A stretch of DNA of 60,148 nucleotides from NCBI RefSeq assembly GCF_000813965.1, contig NZ_JWLI01000032.1, positions 1 to 60,148 on the forward strand, given 5' to 3'. The position numbers and the translations under genes are program-made. Shown here in pieces: positions 43,991 through 53,063 of the stretch. The notes beneath the pieces were generated by a model. The model was given only the letters and a program-made list of their open reading frames with translations. It was not told where the DNA came from and did not search any database. This stretch comes from Leisingera sp. ANG-M7 (GTDB lineage Bacteria > Pseudomonadota > Alphaproteobacteria > Rhodobacterales > Rhodobacteraceae). Numbering within the stretch: position 1 is the first letter of the stretch; every line of letters starts with the position of its first letter.

Positions 43991-44986
43991 ATGACCAAAA
44001 CCGCCGGTGCGCTGCTGGCCGCTGCGGCTGTTCTGCTGGCGGCCGCCGCTGCCTATCTGTTTGTCGCGGACAACGGCGCGGACCTGCCCGAGGGTTTCGT
44101 CCAGGGCAACGGCCGGATCGAGGCCGAGCAGGTTGAGATCGCCCCCGCACGGGCGGGCCGGGTGGCCAAGGTGCTGGCCGCCGAGGGCAGCCTGGTGTCA
44201 GCCGACAGCATCCTGGTGGAAATGGACACCGATGAGCTGTCGGCGGCGCATGACCGGGCCAAAGCCGAGGCTGCCCTGGCGCGCCAGACCAAGGCCGAGG
44301 CGGAAGCGCTGGTTGTCCAGCGCCAGAGCGAGCACCGCCGCGCAGAACATGAGCTGGACCGCGCCACCGCCCTGCTGGCCGGGCACAACATTTCAGAAAC
44401 CGTGTTTGAGGAACGCGAAACCGCCCACCAGGTCGCCGAGGCGGTTCTGGGCGCGGCCAAGGCGCGGGTCGCCACCGCAGAGGCCCGCATCGCGGCAGCT
44501 GAGGCCGAAGTGCGCCGGATCGCCGCGCAGATCGAGGACAGCACCCTCACCGCACCGGTGCCGGGCCGGGTCCTGTACCGGCTGGCGGAACAGGGTGAGG
44601 TGGTCGGCGCCGGCGGCCCGATCCTGACGCTCCTGAGCCTTGAAAACATCTACATGGAGGTGTTCCTTCCCGCCCGCGAGGCCGGTCTTCTGCCGATCGG
44701 CGCCGAGGCCCGCATCGTGCTGGACGCCCTGCCCGATTACGCCATTCCCGCCGCCGTCACTTTTGTCTCGCCAGAGGCCCAGTTCACGCCCAAGCAGGTG
44801 GAAACCCTTAGCGAGCGCGAGCAGCTGGTGTTCCGCGTCCGCGTCCGCATCCCGCAGGATCTGGTGGCGGCGCGGATCGAACATGTGAAAACCGGCCTGC
44901 GCGGCATCGCCGTGATCCGGCTCGACACCGCCAAGGAATGGCCCGAAGCGCTGGAGCGGCGCATCCCGCCTGAGCTGTTCGAATGA
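43991..44986 (+). CDS. HlyD-type membrane-fusion (periplasmic adaptor) protein
   Basis: A 331-aa adaptor of an ABC exporter. Residues 5-25 are an uncleaved or lipid-free N-terminal membrane anchor (Ala/Leu-rich). The two halves of a lipoyl-like domain (GRIEAEQVEIAPARAGRV and LTAPVPGRVLYRLAEQGEVV) flank a coiled-coil hairpin (about 85-180) rich in Ala, Glu and Arg. It resembles YhiI/YbhG adaptors that go with RbbA-type transporters. The start has GGGAGG upstream. It overlaps the ABC gene by 4 bases (ATGA). Confidence 0.9.
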   Translation: MTKTAGALLAAAAVLLAAAAAYLFVADNGADLPEGFVQGNGRIEAEQVEIAPARAGRVAKVLAAEGSLVSADSILVEMDTDELSAAHDRAKAEAALARQTKAEAEALVVQRQSEHRRAEHELDRATALLAGHNISETVFEERETAHQVAEAVLGAAKARVATAEARIAAAEAEVRRIAAQIEDSTLTAPVPGRVLYRLAEQGEVVGAGGPILTLLSLENIYMEVFLPAREAGLLPIGAEARIVLDALPDYAIPAAVTFVSPEAQFTPKQVETLSEREQLVFRVRVRIPQDLVAARIEHVKTGLRGIAVIRLDTAKEWPEALERRIPPELFE

Positions 44987-47673
44987 CTTCCCGGGCTGAC
45001 AGTCCTGGGATACGCATCGCGGAGATCAGCCACCGCTACCGCAAGCATGTGGCACTGGATGGGATCTCCTTGGACCTGCTCCCGGGCCGGCTGGTGGGGC
45101 TCATCGGCCCGGACGGGGTAGGCAAGTCGACCCTTCTGGGCCTGATCACCGGCGCCAAGCAACTGCAGGCCGGGTCGATAGATGTGCTTGGCGGCCCGAT
45201 CGGCAACGCCGCCCATCGGCGCCGCATCTGCTCTGCTATTGCCTTCATGCCGCAGGGGCTGGGCCGCAACCTCTATCCCGAACTGTCCGTGCGCGAAAAC
45301 CTGGAGTTCTTCTCGCGGCTGTTCGGCCAGGGCGCGGCAGAGCGCGAGGCCCGCATCGCATCCCTCCTCACTGCAACCGGGCTGGCGCCTTTTGAAGACC
45401 GGCTGATGGGCAGGCTGTCGGGCGGCATGAAGCAGAAGCTGGGGCTGTGCTGCGCCCTGATCCACGACCCCAAGCTGCTGGTGCTGGATGAACCGACCAC
45501 CGGCGTTGACCCGCTCTCGCGCCGCCAGTTCTGGGCGCTGATCGGCGCCATCCGGGAGCAAAGCCCCGGCCTCACCGTGCTGGTCTCAACTGCTTATATG
45601 GAGGAGGCGCAGAGCTTCGACCGGATCGTCGCCATGGATGCGGGCCGGGTGCTGTACCAGGGCCCGCCGGAAGACTTGCGGGGCGGGGCTGAAGACCTCG
45701 AGACAGCCTACCAGCAGCTGCGCGCGCAAGGGAAACCGCCGCCGGTTCAGCTCCAGCCCGCGGCTGCGCACAGCGGCGAACCGGTCATCACCGCCCGCGG
45801 CCTGACCCGCCGCTTTGGCGATTTCACTGCGGTTGACCACGTCGATTTCAGCATTGCCCGCGGCGAAATCTTCGGCTTTCTAGGCTCCAACGGCTGCGGC
45901 AAGTCGACCACCATGAAAATGCTGACCGGCCTCTTGCCCATCAGTTCCGGCGAGGCGCAGCTGTTCGGCCGGCCGGTGGACGCCAAGAACCGCGCCCTGC
46001 GCCGCGAGATCGGCTATATGAGTCAGGCGTTTTCGCTCTATGGCGAACTGACCGTAGAGCAGAACCTGCAGCTGCACGCCCGCATTTTCGGGATCAAAGA
46101 CCGCGCGGCCCGGGTCGCCGAACTGACCCGGCGCTTCGGCCTCTCGGCGCACAGCGCCTCCCTGGCTGCCGCCCTGCCGCTTGGCATCAAGCAGCGGCTG
46201 TCGCTGGCGGTTGCGGTGATCCACCGCCCGCGGGTGCTGATCCTGGACGAACCGACCTCCGGCGTCGACCCGGAGGCCCGGGACATGTTCTGGGCGCTGC
46301 TGATTGAGCTGTCGCGCAACGAAGGCGTCACGATCTTTGTCTCCACCCATTTCATGAGCGAGGCCGAACGCTGCGACCGGGTCTCCTTCATGCACGCGGG
46401 CAAGGTTCTGGCAGAAGGCACGCCCAAGGCGCTGATGGCATCGCAATCCGCGGACACGCTGGAACAGGCCTTTGTCGCCATCCTCCAGGCCGCCGACCCC
46501 CCTGCCCCGGTCTCCGCACCGGAAACCGCCATTCGGGCGAGGGGCAGCGCGGCGGGCGGCCTCAGCCGCGCCCTGGCCTATGCCCGGCGCGAAACGGTCG
46601 AGGTCCTGCGCGACCGGGTGCGGCTTGCCTTTGCCTTCCTTGGCTCCGTGATCCTGATGCTGGTATTCTGCTTCGGCATTTCGCTGGACATTGATGAGCT
46701 GGACTATGCCGCCCTCGACCTGTCGCAAAGCCCCGAAAGCCGCGCCTATCTGGCGGAGATTTCCGGCTCACGCTACTTCCGCCTCACCCCGCCCCTGTCC
46801 AGCGCTGCCGAGGGCCGCAGCCGGCTGGTCTCGGGCGAGGTTTCGCTGGTGATTGAGTTGCCCCCGGATTTCGGCCGCAAGCTGCGCACCGGTGAACCGG
46901 CAGAGGTGCTGGCGATTGTCGATGGCGCGATCCCCTTCAAGGGCGAAACGGTGGAGGGCTACGCCGCCGGTCTGCATCAGACATTCCTGACCGCACAGGC
47001 CGCCGCCCGCGGCACCCGCCAGCCCGAAATCGCCCGCATAGAGCCGCGGTTCCGCTACAATCAGAGCTTTGAAAGCATCGCCGCGATGGCGCCTGCAATG
47101 CCCGCAATCTTGCTGATCATGCTGCCTGCGGTGCTGATGGCAGTCAGCGTCGCGCGGGAAAAGGAGCTGGGCTCGGTCACCAACTTCTACGTCACCCCGA
47201 CCACCCGGCTGGAGTTCCTGATCGGCAAGCAGATCCCCTATATCGCAATCGCCTATCTGAACTTCCTGCTGCTGACGGCAATGACCATCGCGGTCTTCGG
47301 GGTGCCGCTCAAGGGCGACCCGCTGCCGCTGGCCCTTGGCGGGTTGCTCTATGTCTGGGCCGCCACGTCCTACGGGCTGCTGATCGCCACCATGACCTCC
47401 AGCCAGGTGGCGGCGACCTTTGCAACCACCATCGCCTCGGTGGTGCCGACAATCCAGTTCTCCGGCCTGCTGCAGCCGGTCTCGACACTGGAGGATGGCG
47501 CCCAGACCATCGGCGCGCTGTGGCCGTCGTCTTATTTCCTGCATCTGAACGTCGGCGCCTTCACCAAGGGGCTGGGCTGGGAGGCGCTGCTGCCCGACAT
47601 CCTGGCGCTGGCCTGCTTCGGGCCGGCCCTCACCCTGCTGGCCGCGCTGGTGCTGCGCGCGCAGGAGAAATAG
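44983..47673 (+). CDS. ABC exporter with two ATPase domains fused to an ABC-2 permease (YhiH/RbbA-like)
   Basis: An 896-aa protein. The first ABC domain (about 10-240) has GPDGVGKST (42-50), LSGGMKQK and LDEPTTGVD. The second (about 265-495) has GSNGCGKST and LDEPTSGVD, but its signature reads LPLGIKQR instead of LSGGQ, so one site may be inactive. Residues about 525-896 are an ABC-2-type permease with a large extracytoplasmic loop and about six helices near the end. The plan matches YhiH/RbbA proteins. With the HlyD adaptor and the second permease it forms an exporter; the substrate is unknown. Confidence 0.9.
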   Translation: MTSRADSPGIRIAEISHRYRKHVALDGISLDLLPGRLVGLIGPDGVGKSTLLGLITGAKQLQAGSIDVLGGPIGNAAHRRRICSAIAFMPQGLGRNLYPELSVRENLEFFSRLFGQGAAEREARIASLLTATGLAPFEDRLMGRLSGGMKQKLGLCCALIHDPKLLVLDEPTTGVDPLSRRQFWALIGAIREQSPGLTVLVSTAYMEEAQSFDRIVAMDAGRVLYQGPPEDLRGGAEDLETAYQQLRAQGKPPPVQLQPAAAHSGEPVITARGLTRRFGDFTAVDHVDFSIARGEIFGFLGSNGCGKSTTMKMLTGLLPISSGEAQLFGRPVDAKNRALRREIGYMSQAFSLYGELTVEQNLQLHARIFGIKDRAARVAELTRRFGLSAHSASLAAALPLGIKQRLSLAVAVIHRPRVLILDEPTSGVDPEARDMFWALLIELSRNEGVTIFVSTHFMSEAERCDRVSFMHAGKVLAEGTPKALMASQSADTLEQAFVAILQAADPPAPVSAPETAIRARGSAAGGLSRALAYARRETVEVLRDRVRLAFAFLGSVILMLVFCFGISLDIDELDYAALDLSQSPESRAYLAEISGSRYFRLTPPLSSAAEGRSRLVSGEVSLVIELPPDFGRKLRTGEPAEVLAIVDGAIPFKGETVEGYAAGLHQTFLTAQAAARGTRQPEIARIEPRFRYNQSFESIAAMAPAMPAILLIMLPAVLMAVSVAREKELGSVTNFYVTPTTRLEFLIGKQIPYIAIAYLNFLLLTAMTIAVFGVPLKGDPLPLALGGLLYVWAATSYGLLIATMTSSQVAATFATTIASVVPTIQFSGLLQPVSTLEDGAQTIGALWPSSYFLHLNVGAFTKGLGWEALLPDILALACFGPALTLLAALVLRAQEK

Positions 47674-48798
47674 ATGCGGCGGCTCTCCTGCATATTCTGG
47701 CTTGGCCTCAAGGAAATGATGAGCCTGCGCCGCGACTGGGTGATGATGGTGCTCCTGGCCTGGTCTTTCACCCTGGCGCCGGTGATGGAGGCGACCGGGG
47801 TCGCCACCTCGGTCAACAACGCCTCGATCGCCTTTGCGGATGAGGACAACTCCCCCCTGTCCCGCACCCTGGCCGCCGCCTTCTTCCCGCCCGAGTTCCA
47901 GCCGGTGGTGCAGATCGAACCGGGCACCGGTGCCGCCCGGATGGATGCGGGCGATTTTCTGTTCGTCGTCGCTGTACCGCCCGGGTTCGAAAAAGACCTG
48001 CGCGCAGGCCGGGGGCCGGAAATCCAGGTGCTGATCGACGCCACCGCAATGGAACAGGCGGGCATCGGCGCCAGCTACATCACCAGCATCCTCAGCACCG
48101 AGATCCGCCGCTTTGCCATCGGCGCCGATCTGGCCCAGCCACAGCCGCTGGACATCATCATCCGCAGCGCCTTCAACCCGAACCGCGACACTGTGCGCTT
48201 TGCAGGCATCAACGCGCTGATCGGCCAGATCATGTGGCTGACCACCATCCTCACCGGCGCCGCGATGATCCGCGAGCGCGAGCACGGCACCATCGAGCAT
48301 CTTTTGGCGATGCCGCTGTCACCCTTCGACATTGCGGTTGCCAAGATCTGGGCCAACGCCGCGGTGGTGCTGGCTGCGGCGGCGCTTTCGCTGGGTTTTG
48401 TCATGCAGGGGGTGCTGGACATCACCATCGCGGGGTCCTCGGTGCTGTTCCTATGCGGTACCGCGCTGTTCCTGTTCACCGCAACCGCGCTGGGAGTGTT
48501 CCTGGCAACCATCGCGCGCTCGATGGCGCAGTTTGCGCTGCTGGTGATGCTGACCATCCTGCCGATGCTGATGCTGTCGGGCGGCGAAACCCCGGTGGAA
48601 AGCCAGCCCGCCTGGCTGCAGGCCGCCACCACCCTCCTGCCCTCGCGCCACTACATGGCCGCCAGCCAGGCCATCGTCTTCAAGGGTGCGGGGTTCCAGA
48701 CCGTCTGGCCAGAATTCCTGTGGATGGCGCTGCTGGGCGCGGCCCTGCTGGCGACCAGCCTGGTGCTGTTCCGCCGCTCAGTGGCGCAGGACGGCTAA
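47674..48798 (+). CDS. ABC-2 type permease (YhhJ-like)
   Basis: A 374-aa inner-membrane protein with one N-terminal helix, a large periplasmic domain (about 45-170), and five or six helices at the C terminus. The REREHGTIEHLLAMPLSPFDIAVAKIWAN segment of about residue 210-240 is typical of ABC-2 exporter subunits, as is the LMLSGGETPVESQP loop. The ATG follows the stop of the previous gene directly. It converges on the universal stress gene with a 4-base overlap of the two reading frames. Confidence 0.9.
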   Translation: MRRLSCIFWLGLKEMMSLRRDWVMMVLLAWSFTLAPVMEATGVATSVNNASIAFADEDNSPLSRTLAAAFFPPEFQPVVQIEPGTGAARMDAGDFLFVVAVPPGFEKDLRAGRGPEIQVLIDATAMEQAGIGASYITSILSTEIRRFAIGADLAQPQPLDIIIRSAFNPNRDTVRFAGINALIGQIMWLTTILTGAAMIREREHGTIEHLLAMPLSPFDIAVAKIWANAAVVLAAAALSLGFVMQGVLDITIAGSSVLFLCGTALFLFTATALGVFLATIARSMAQFALLVMLTILPMLMLSGGETPVESQPAWLQAATTLLPSRHYMAASQAIVFKGAGFQTVWPEFLWMALLGAALLATSLVLFRRSVAQDG

Positions 48799-49202
48799 CG
48801 TATCACAACCACGGTGCATTTGGCATGGCGCACCACCCGCGCCGCGGTCGAGCCCAGGAAGTAATCCTGCAGACCCGGCCGGTGCGAGGCGATGACGATG
48901 CAGTCGGCGCCATGCGCGTCAGCGTAATCGGTGATCGTGCGCCCGGCATGGCCGGTGACCAAGTCCGTCTCAACGTCCGTAACCCCGCCCAGATCCGCCT
49001 TCAGCTCTGCCAGCATCTCGGCGAGGGTGTTTTCCAGCAGACCCTTGGGCAGCTGCTGAACCACATAGCCGGGGATCTCGTCGGCCACGGTCAGCGCGGT
49101 GATCCTGGCATCACTGTCGGCCAGCAGGCGGGCAGCCTCCAGCGACCGGGCCGTATTGGCACCGTGATCCGGGGCAATCGGAACCAGAATATGCTTGTAC
49201 AT
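48795..49202 (-). CDS. Universal stress protein (UspA family)
   Basis: A 135-aa single-domain Usp. It begins MYKHILVPIA and has a C-terminal segment (HRPGLQDYFLGSTAARVVRHAKCTVVVIR) with the G-x9-GS-x nucleotide-binding pattern slightly altered (ASHRPGLQDYFLGST). GAGGAGG lies 7 bases before the ATG at 49202, so the longer open frame is rejected. It is divergent from a second Usp gene and shares an FNR-like box with it. Usp proteins support survival under growth arrest and low oxygen. Confidence 0.9.
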   Translation of the reverse strand: MYKHILVPIAPDHGANTARSLEAARLLADSDARITALTVADEIPGYVVQQLPKGLLENTLAEMLAELKADLGGVTDVETDLVTGHAGRTITDYADAHGADCIVIASHRPGLQDYFLGSTAARVVRHAKCTVVVIR

Positions 49203-49288
49203 CGCATTCCTCCTCTGATGCAGCCCGAGTCTATGCCGGTTCGCAGCGGCCCGCCTTGACACAGGTTAGCCGCCCCCGCGGCAGCGGA

Positions 49289-49302
49289 TTGATCCGGATC
49301 AT
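49289..49302. promoter_or_regulatory. FNR/FnrL-type box between divergent universal stress genes
   Basis: TTGATCCGGATCAT matches 9 of 10 positions of TTGAT-N4-ATCAA. It is placed 82 bases before the plus-strand Usp gene and 87 before the minus-strand one, so one site could serve both promoters. The sequence match is direct; binding by FnrL is inferred. Confidence 0.65.
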
Positions 49303-49383
49303 GGCAACCGCCTGCAAAACTGCTCTAATGGTGAACGCGGTGTGCATGCCCGCCTGCCGCGAACCAGCTGCCGGAGGCCCGCC

Positions 49384-50229
49384 ATGCAACGCCAAACCTC
49401 TCTCTTCGTGCTCGCCCCTGACACCAGCAATGAAGCCATCGCCGCCGCCGCCGAGGCGGCGCAAGCCCAGGACGCCTATCTCGCCTGCCTGCTTTTGGAC
49501 AGCCTGCCCGCCAGGCCATATTTCGTTTACAGTGCGACGGGGTTCGGCGCGGCTGCAATGCCTGCGGACTGGGTTGATCATTTGCGGGACGCACGTCAGG
49601 CGGCAGAAACCCGCGCTGCAGAGGTGAACGATCTCCTCACGCGCAACATCTGTTCCGGCGATGTGCACTATGCGGTGTGCGCCGGCGCCGACATCCGGCA
49701 GCTATGCGCCCAGCGGGCCAAGACCTGCGATTTTGCGCAATTTGCCGATGACCTCAGAACCCGCGACGACGTCTTCCGCGACGCTCTGCACGGCTTGCTG
49801 TTCCAGTCGCCGGTTCCGGTCATCGTGAATGGCTCGCCTTTTGCCAGCTTCAGCCGCGTCTTCCTCGCCTGGGACAGCAGCCTTGCCGCCTCCCGCGCCG
49901 CCCATGCAGCCCTGCCCTATCTGCGCCACGCTGACGAGGTCGTGATCGGCTGCTTTGAAACCAGCACCTCCGATCAGCGCGGCGATGAGGATCCGGGCAC
50001 CGATGCCGCCGCCTGGCTCAGCCACCAGGGCTGCAAGGTGACCGTGTCGCAGTTCCCCGGCGGCGGGCAGGATGTCGGCCACGGCATTCAGCAGCGCGCG
50101 CGCGAGGCCGGGGCCGGGCTGGTGGTGATGGGCGCCTATGGCCATTCCCGCCTGCGCGAGGCAGTATTCGGCGGCACCACCCGCACGATGATCGAGCAGA
50201 CGGACCTGCCGGTCCTGTTTGCCCACTGA
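49384..50229 (+). CDS. Universal stress protein, two-module form
   Basis: A 281-aa protein. Residues 150-281 form a full Usp domain ending GAYGHSRLREAVFGGTTRTM, the G-x2-G-x9-G-(S/T) ATP-binding pattern. Residues 1-140 are a diverged first module (LFVLAPDTSNEAIAAAAEAAQAQ) without the loop motif. The start ATG at 49384 has GGAGG upstream. The formate/nitrite channel gene follows after 40 bases, likely on the same transcript. Confidence 0.88.
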   Translation: MQRQTSLFVLAPDTSNEAIAAAAEAAQAQDAYLACLLLDSLPARPYFVYSATGFGAAAMPADWVDHLRDARQAAETRAAEVNDLLTRNICSGDVHYAVCAGADIRQLCAQRAKTCDFAQFADDLRTRDDVFRDALHGLLFQSPVPVIVNGSPFASFSRVFLAWDSSLAASRAAHAALPYLRHADEVVIGCFETSTSDQRGDEDPGTDAAAWLSHQGCKVTVSQFPGGGQDVGHGIQQRAREAGAGLVVMGAYGHSRLREAVFGGTTRTMIEQTDLPVLFAH

Positions 50230-50269
50230 CGCCCGCTGCCCCCTAGCCCATGACCTCAGGAGCCGCCCT

Positions 50270-51088
50270 ATGACCAGCCAGGCCCCGTTTGATGCCTACA
50301 AGCCTGCTGAAATCGCAAACCTGGCAGAGACCGCCGGAACCGCCAAGGCCCGGCTGCCGCTGCCGCAGATGTTCGTGCTGGCGATGCTGGCGGGCGCTTT
50401 CATCGGTTTTGGCGCGGCGGCCTATACCATGACCCTGACCGGTGCATCCCCCGTCACAGGGCCGGTCCGGGTGCTGGGCGGGGCGGTGTTCTCGCTCGGC
50501 CTGATCCTGGTGGTGATCGCCGGGGCAGAGCTGTTCACCGGCAATGTGCTGATGGTGATCGCCGCGGTGGACCGCAAGATTCCGCTGCGCCTGCTGCTGC
50601 GCAGCTGGGGCGTGGTCTATGCCGGCAATCTGGCAGGCGCCGCCGGACTGGCCGCCGCATTTGCCTTTACCGGGCTGCTGGACGGCCCGATGGGCGCAAC
50701 CGCCGCCGGGATCGCAGAGGCCAAGGCCGGCCTTGGCCCGCTTGAGGCCTTTGTGCGCGGCGCGCTGTGCAACGCCCTGGTCTGCCTCGCCGTCTGGCTG
50801 TCCTTCGCCGCCCGCACCGCCGCCGGCAAGGTGCTGGCCATCCTCTGGCCGATCACCGCCTTTGTGCTGTTGGGGCTCGAACACTCGATTGCCAACATGT
50901 ATTTCTTCCCGCAGGCGTGGGCAGCGGGAGCGGACATTCCGCTTTCTGCGGCAGCCGCCAATCTGTTCTGGGTCACCCTCGGCAACATCGCAGGCGGCGC
51001 GGGCGGGGTCGCCCTGGCCTACTGGTTTGCCTTCCTGGGAGGCTCTGCGCAGCGCCAGCCTGAACAGCCGACTGAGCAAAGCCGCTGA
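50270..51088 (+). CDS. Formate/nitrite transporter family channel (FNT)
   Basis: A 272-aa membrane protein with six helices and the FNT signatures: GAELFTGN (helix 2 break), YAGNLAGA, CNALVCLAVW and LEHSIANMYF. Members conduct formate, nitrite or hydrosulfide as pentamers. The sequence does not decide between FocA-like and NirC-like use. Formate fits the low-oxygen neighbourhood; nitrite would fit the nitrate module elsewhere on the plasmid. It follows the Usp gene and converges on the site-2 protease gene with a 10-base gap. Confidence 0.9.
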   Translation: MTSQAPFDAYKPAEIANLAETAGTAKARLPLPQMFVLAMLAGAFIGFGAAAYTMTLTGASPVTGPVRVLGGAVFSLGLILVVIAGAELFTGNVLMVIAAVDRKIPLRLLLRSWGVVYAGNLAGAAGLAAAFAFTGLLDGPMGATAAGIAEAKAGLGPLEAFVRGALCNALVCLAVWLSFAARTAAGKVLAILWPITAFVLLGLEHSIANMYFFPQAWAAGADIPLSAAAANLFWVTLGNIAGGAGGVALAYWFAFLGGSAQRQPEQPTEQSR

Positions 51089-51098
51089 CGCCGCCGCC

Positions 51099-52244
51099 TT
51101 ATTCTGCCTTGCGGTCTGGCAGCCGGATCTCCTGCAGCACCGCCAGATAGCCCGTCAGGTCAGACAAGGTGACCACCCCCAGCAGCTGGCGCTCCTCTGC
51201 CACCAGGAATTTGCGCCGCCCGGTGGAGGAGATCTTTGCCATCAGCTCCGCAGCCGGCATTTCAGGGCCGACCGTATTGTCCGCATCCGCCGGAACATAG
51301 ACGTCGCCGACATGGGTTTCCGCCCAGTCCGCGCGCGGGGTCTGCGCCAGCAGGCTGGTATCTGCATAGCCCAGCAGCACGTCGCCCAGCACCACCGGCA
51401 CAAAGCTTTTGCGGCCGCTTAGCATCACGTCATCCGCAAGGTATTGCAGGCTGACCTCCGGCTGCACCGAAATCACATGACGTGTCATCAGAGCGGCAAC
51501 CGTCTTGCCCTTGAACGCAGCCTCCTGCAGCTGGCGGGCATAGGTGCCCTTGGCCGCCGCTAGCACAAACACCCCGATCAGCACCTGCCACAGCGACGCG
51601 ACCGGATTGCCGGAAAACAGCCCGATGACACCAAAGAGGATCAGCGCATAGGCAAAATAGCTGCTGATCTTCGTGGCGGTGGCGGTCGCCTGCAGCAGGT
51701 CGCGGCTGCGGCTCCACAGAAAGGCGCGGAAGATCCGCCCGCCATCCAGCGGAAAGGCCGGCAGCAGATTGAACACCGCCAGCACCAGGTTGATCAGCGC
51801 CAGGTAGTCCAGCACAGGGTTCAGCGCCATCCCCGGCGCAAGCCACCCGCCCATCTGCGCCAGCAGCCAGAAGCCAAAGGCCAGCGCAAAGCTCATCAGC
51901 GGGCCGGCAATGGCAATCCAGAACTCGCTGGCGGCGGTCTTCGGCTCCGATCCCAGCTCGGCAACGCCGCCGAAGATGAACAGGGTGATCCCCTTGATCT
52001 CAACCCCGAAGCGGCGGGCCACCACCGAATGGGACATCTCGTGCAGGATCAGCGAGCCGAAAAACCCCAGCATCGCCAGCAGCGCCAGGGTCAGATAGAC
52101 GCTGCCGCCGGCACCGGGATACACCATCGGAAAATACTGCGACGACAGGCTCCAGGTGATCAGCGCGGCAATCAGCGCCCAGCTCGGATCAATCCTGATG
52201 TCAAACCCCTGCAGGGTGGCGATTTTGATGGCATTTGAAAACAT
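51099..52244 (-). CDS. Site-2 protease (M50) with CBS domains
   Basis: A 381-aa intramembrane metalloprotease of the archaeal/SpoIVFB-like branch. Zinc ligands are HEMSH (His68, Glu69, His72) and Asp167 in FPLDGGR. About six helices cover residues 15-230. Two CBS modules fill residues about 245-380 (TRHVISVQPEVSLQYLADD, LLGVVTLSDLTGYL); these bind adenine nucleotides and may gate the protease by energy state. The ATG at 52244 has CGGAGGG 7 bases upstream and was preferred over one 6 codons earlier. An FNR-like box lies 48 bases upstream. Confidence 0.92.
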   Translation of the reverse strand: MFSNAIKIATLQGFDIRIDPSWALIAALITWSLSSQYFPMVYPGAGGSVYLTLALLAMLGFFGSLILHEMSHSVVARRFGVEIKGITLFIFGGVAELGSEPKTAASEFWIAIAGPLMSFALAFGFWLLAQMGGWLAPGMALNPVLDYLALINLVLAVFNLLPAFPLDGGRIFRAFLWSRSRDLLQATATATKISSYFAYALILFGVIGLFSGNPVASLWQVLIGVFVLAAAKGTYARQLQEAAFKGKTVAALMTRHVISVQPEVSLQYLADDVMLSGRKSFVPVVLGDVLLGYADTSLLAQTPRADWAETHVGDVYVPADADNTVGPEMPAAELMAKISSTGRRKFLVAEERQLLGVVTLSDLTGYLAVLQEIRLPDRKAE

Positions 52245-52291
52245 ATGCGTCCCTCCGGTCATCAGCTTATGGCCAAACCGCCCCGCCCCCC

Positions 52292-52305
52292 TTGATCCGG
52301 CTCAA
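52292..52305. promoter_or_regulatory. FNR/FnrL-type box upstream of the site-2 protease gene
   Basis: TTGATCCGGCTCAA matches 9 of 10 positions of the FNR consensus and overlaps the end of the preceding gene. If FNR acts from -41.5, transcription would begin about 12 bases before the protease ATG. Confidence 0.6.
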
Positions 52306-53015
52306 ACCCGGAACAGGCTGCCCGCCAGATAGGCCACGGCGGCAGCGCAGGAGCCGATGGCCAGCGTTTCCAGCCCGGATTTCCACCAGGGCGCCAGCGA
52401 CCAGACGCTCTTGCTGGCGCCGATGCCGAAAAACACCGCCCCGGTGGCAATCGCCGCCGTCAGGAACGGATCGGGCAGCCCCAGCATGAAGGGCAAGAGC
52501 GGCACGATGCCCGCGGCCATAAAGGCGGCAAAAGTGGTCAGCGCCGCCGCCACCGGGTTGGGCTCGGCCGGCGCCAGCCCGTATTCGCTGGTCAGCATCA
52601 CAGAGATCCACTTCTCCGGCTTGGCGGCCACGGACCGCACCGCCCCTTCCAGCACCTCGCCGCTCAGCCCCAGTTCCTGGAATATCTGGCGCAGCTCCTC
52701 GCGCTCGCCCTCCGGATATTCGCGGATATGGCGCTTCTCCACCTTATAAAGCCGCCGCCGGTCGTCCAGATCCGCCTTGGTGCCCAGGTAATTGGCCGCC
52801 GCCATGGAAAACCCGTCCGCCAGCACGTTGGCAATGCCCAGGGCAATGATCACACCTTGCGAAAACCCGGCCCCCTCGACGCCCGCGGCAATCGCAAAGG
52901 TGGTGACTGCGCCGTCGATACCGCCATAGACCGCGTCCCGCAGCCGCCCGGTGCCGTTGCTGCCCGCAAGCCGCCGCGCGATGTCCTCCTTGCTGTGCCC
53001 GTGATCGCCCTTCAT
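52302..53015 (-). CDS. VIT1/CCC1-family iron/manganese transporter
   Basis: A 237-aa membrane protein. Helix pairs flank a charged cytosolic metal-binding region (about 80-150, EKRHIREYPEGEREELRQIF). The first helix has the family motif AVYGGIDGAVTTFAIAAGVEGAG and the second NVLADGFSMAAANYLGTK. VIT proteins move Fe2+ or Mn2+ out of the cytosol. The His-rich N terminus (KGDHGHSKED) is also typical. The ATG at 53015 was chosen at the start of this segment; no strong ribosome site is seen. It lies 44 bases after the P-type ATPase stop on the same strand. Confidence 0.88.
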   Translation of the reverse strand: MKGDHGHSKEDIARRLAGSNGTGRLRDAVYGGIDGAVTTFAIAAGVEGAGFSQGVIIALGIANVLADGFSMAAANYLGTKADLDDRRRLYKVEKRHIREYPEGEREELRQIFQELGLSGEVLEGAVRSVAAKPEKWISVMLTSEYGLAPAEPNPVAAALTTFAAFMAAGIVPLLPFMLGLPDPFLTAAIATGAVFFGIGASKSVWSLAPWWKSGLETLAIGSCAAAVAYLAGSLFRV

Positions 53016-53049
53016 GCCCGCAGCATGGCCCGGAACGGCAAAACCCGCA

Positions 53050-53063
53050 TTGAGGGAGGTCAA
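53050..53063. promoter_or_regulatory. Weak FNR-like box before the VIT1-like gene
   Basis: TTGAGGGAGGTCAA is an 8 of 10 match. It overlaps the stop of the P-type ATPase gene. Its distance to the ATG at 53015 would leave almost no leader if FNR acted from -41.5, so it may be chance. Confidence 0.25.
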
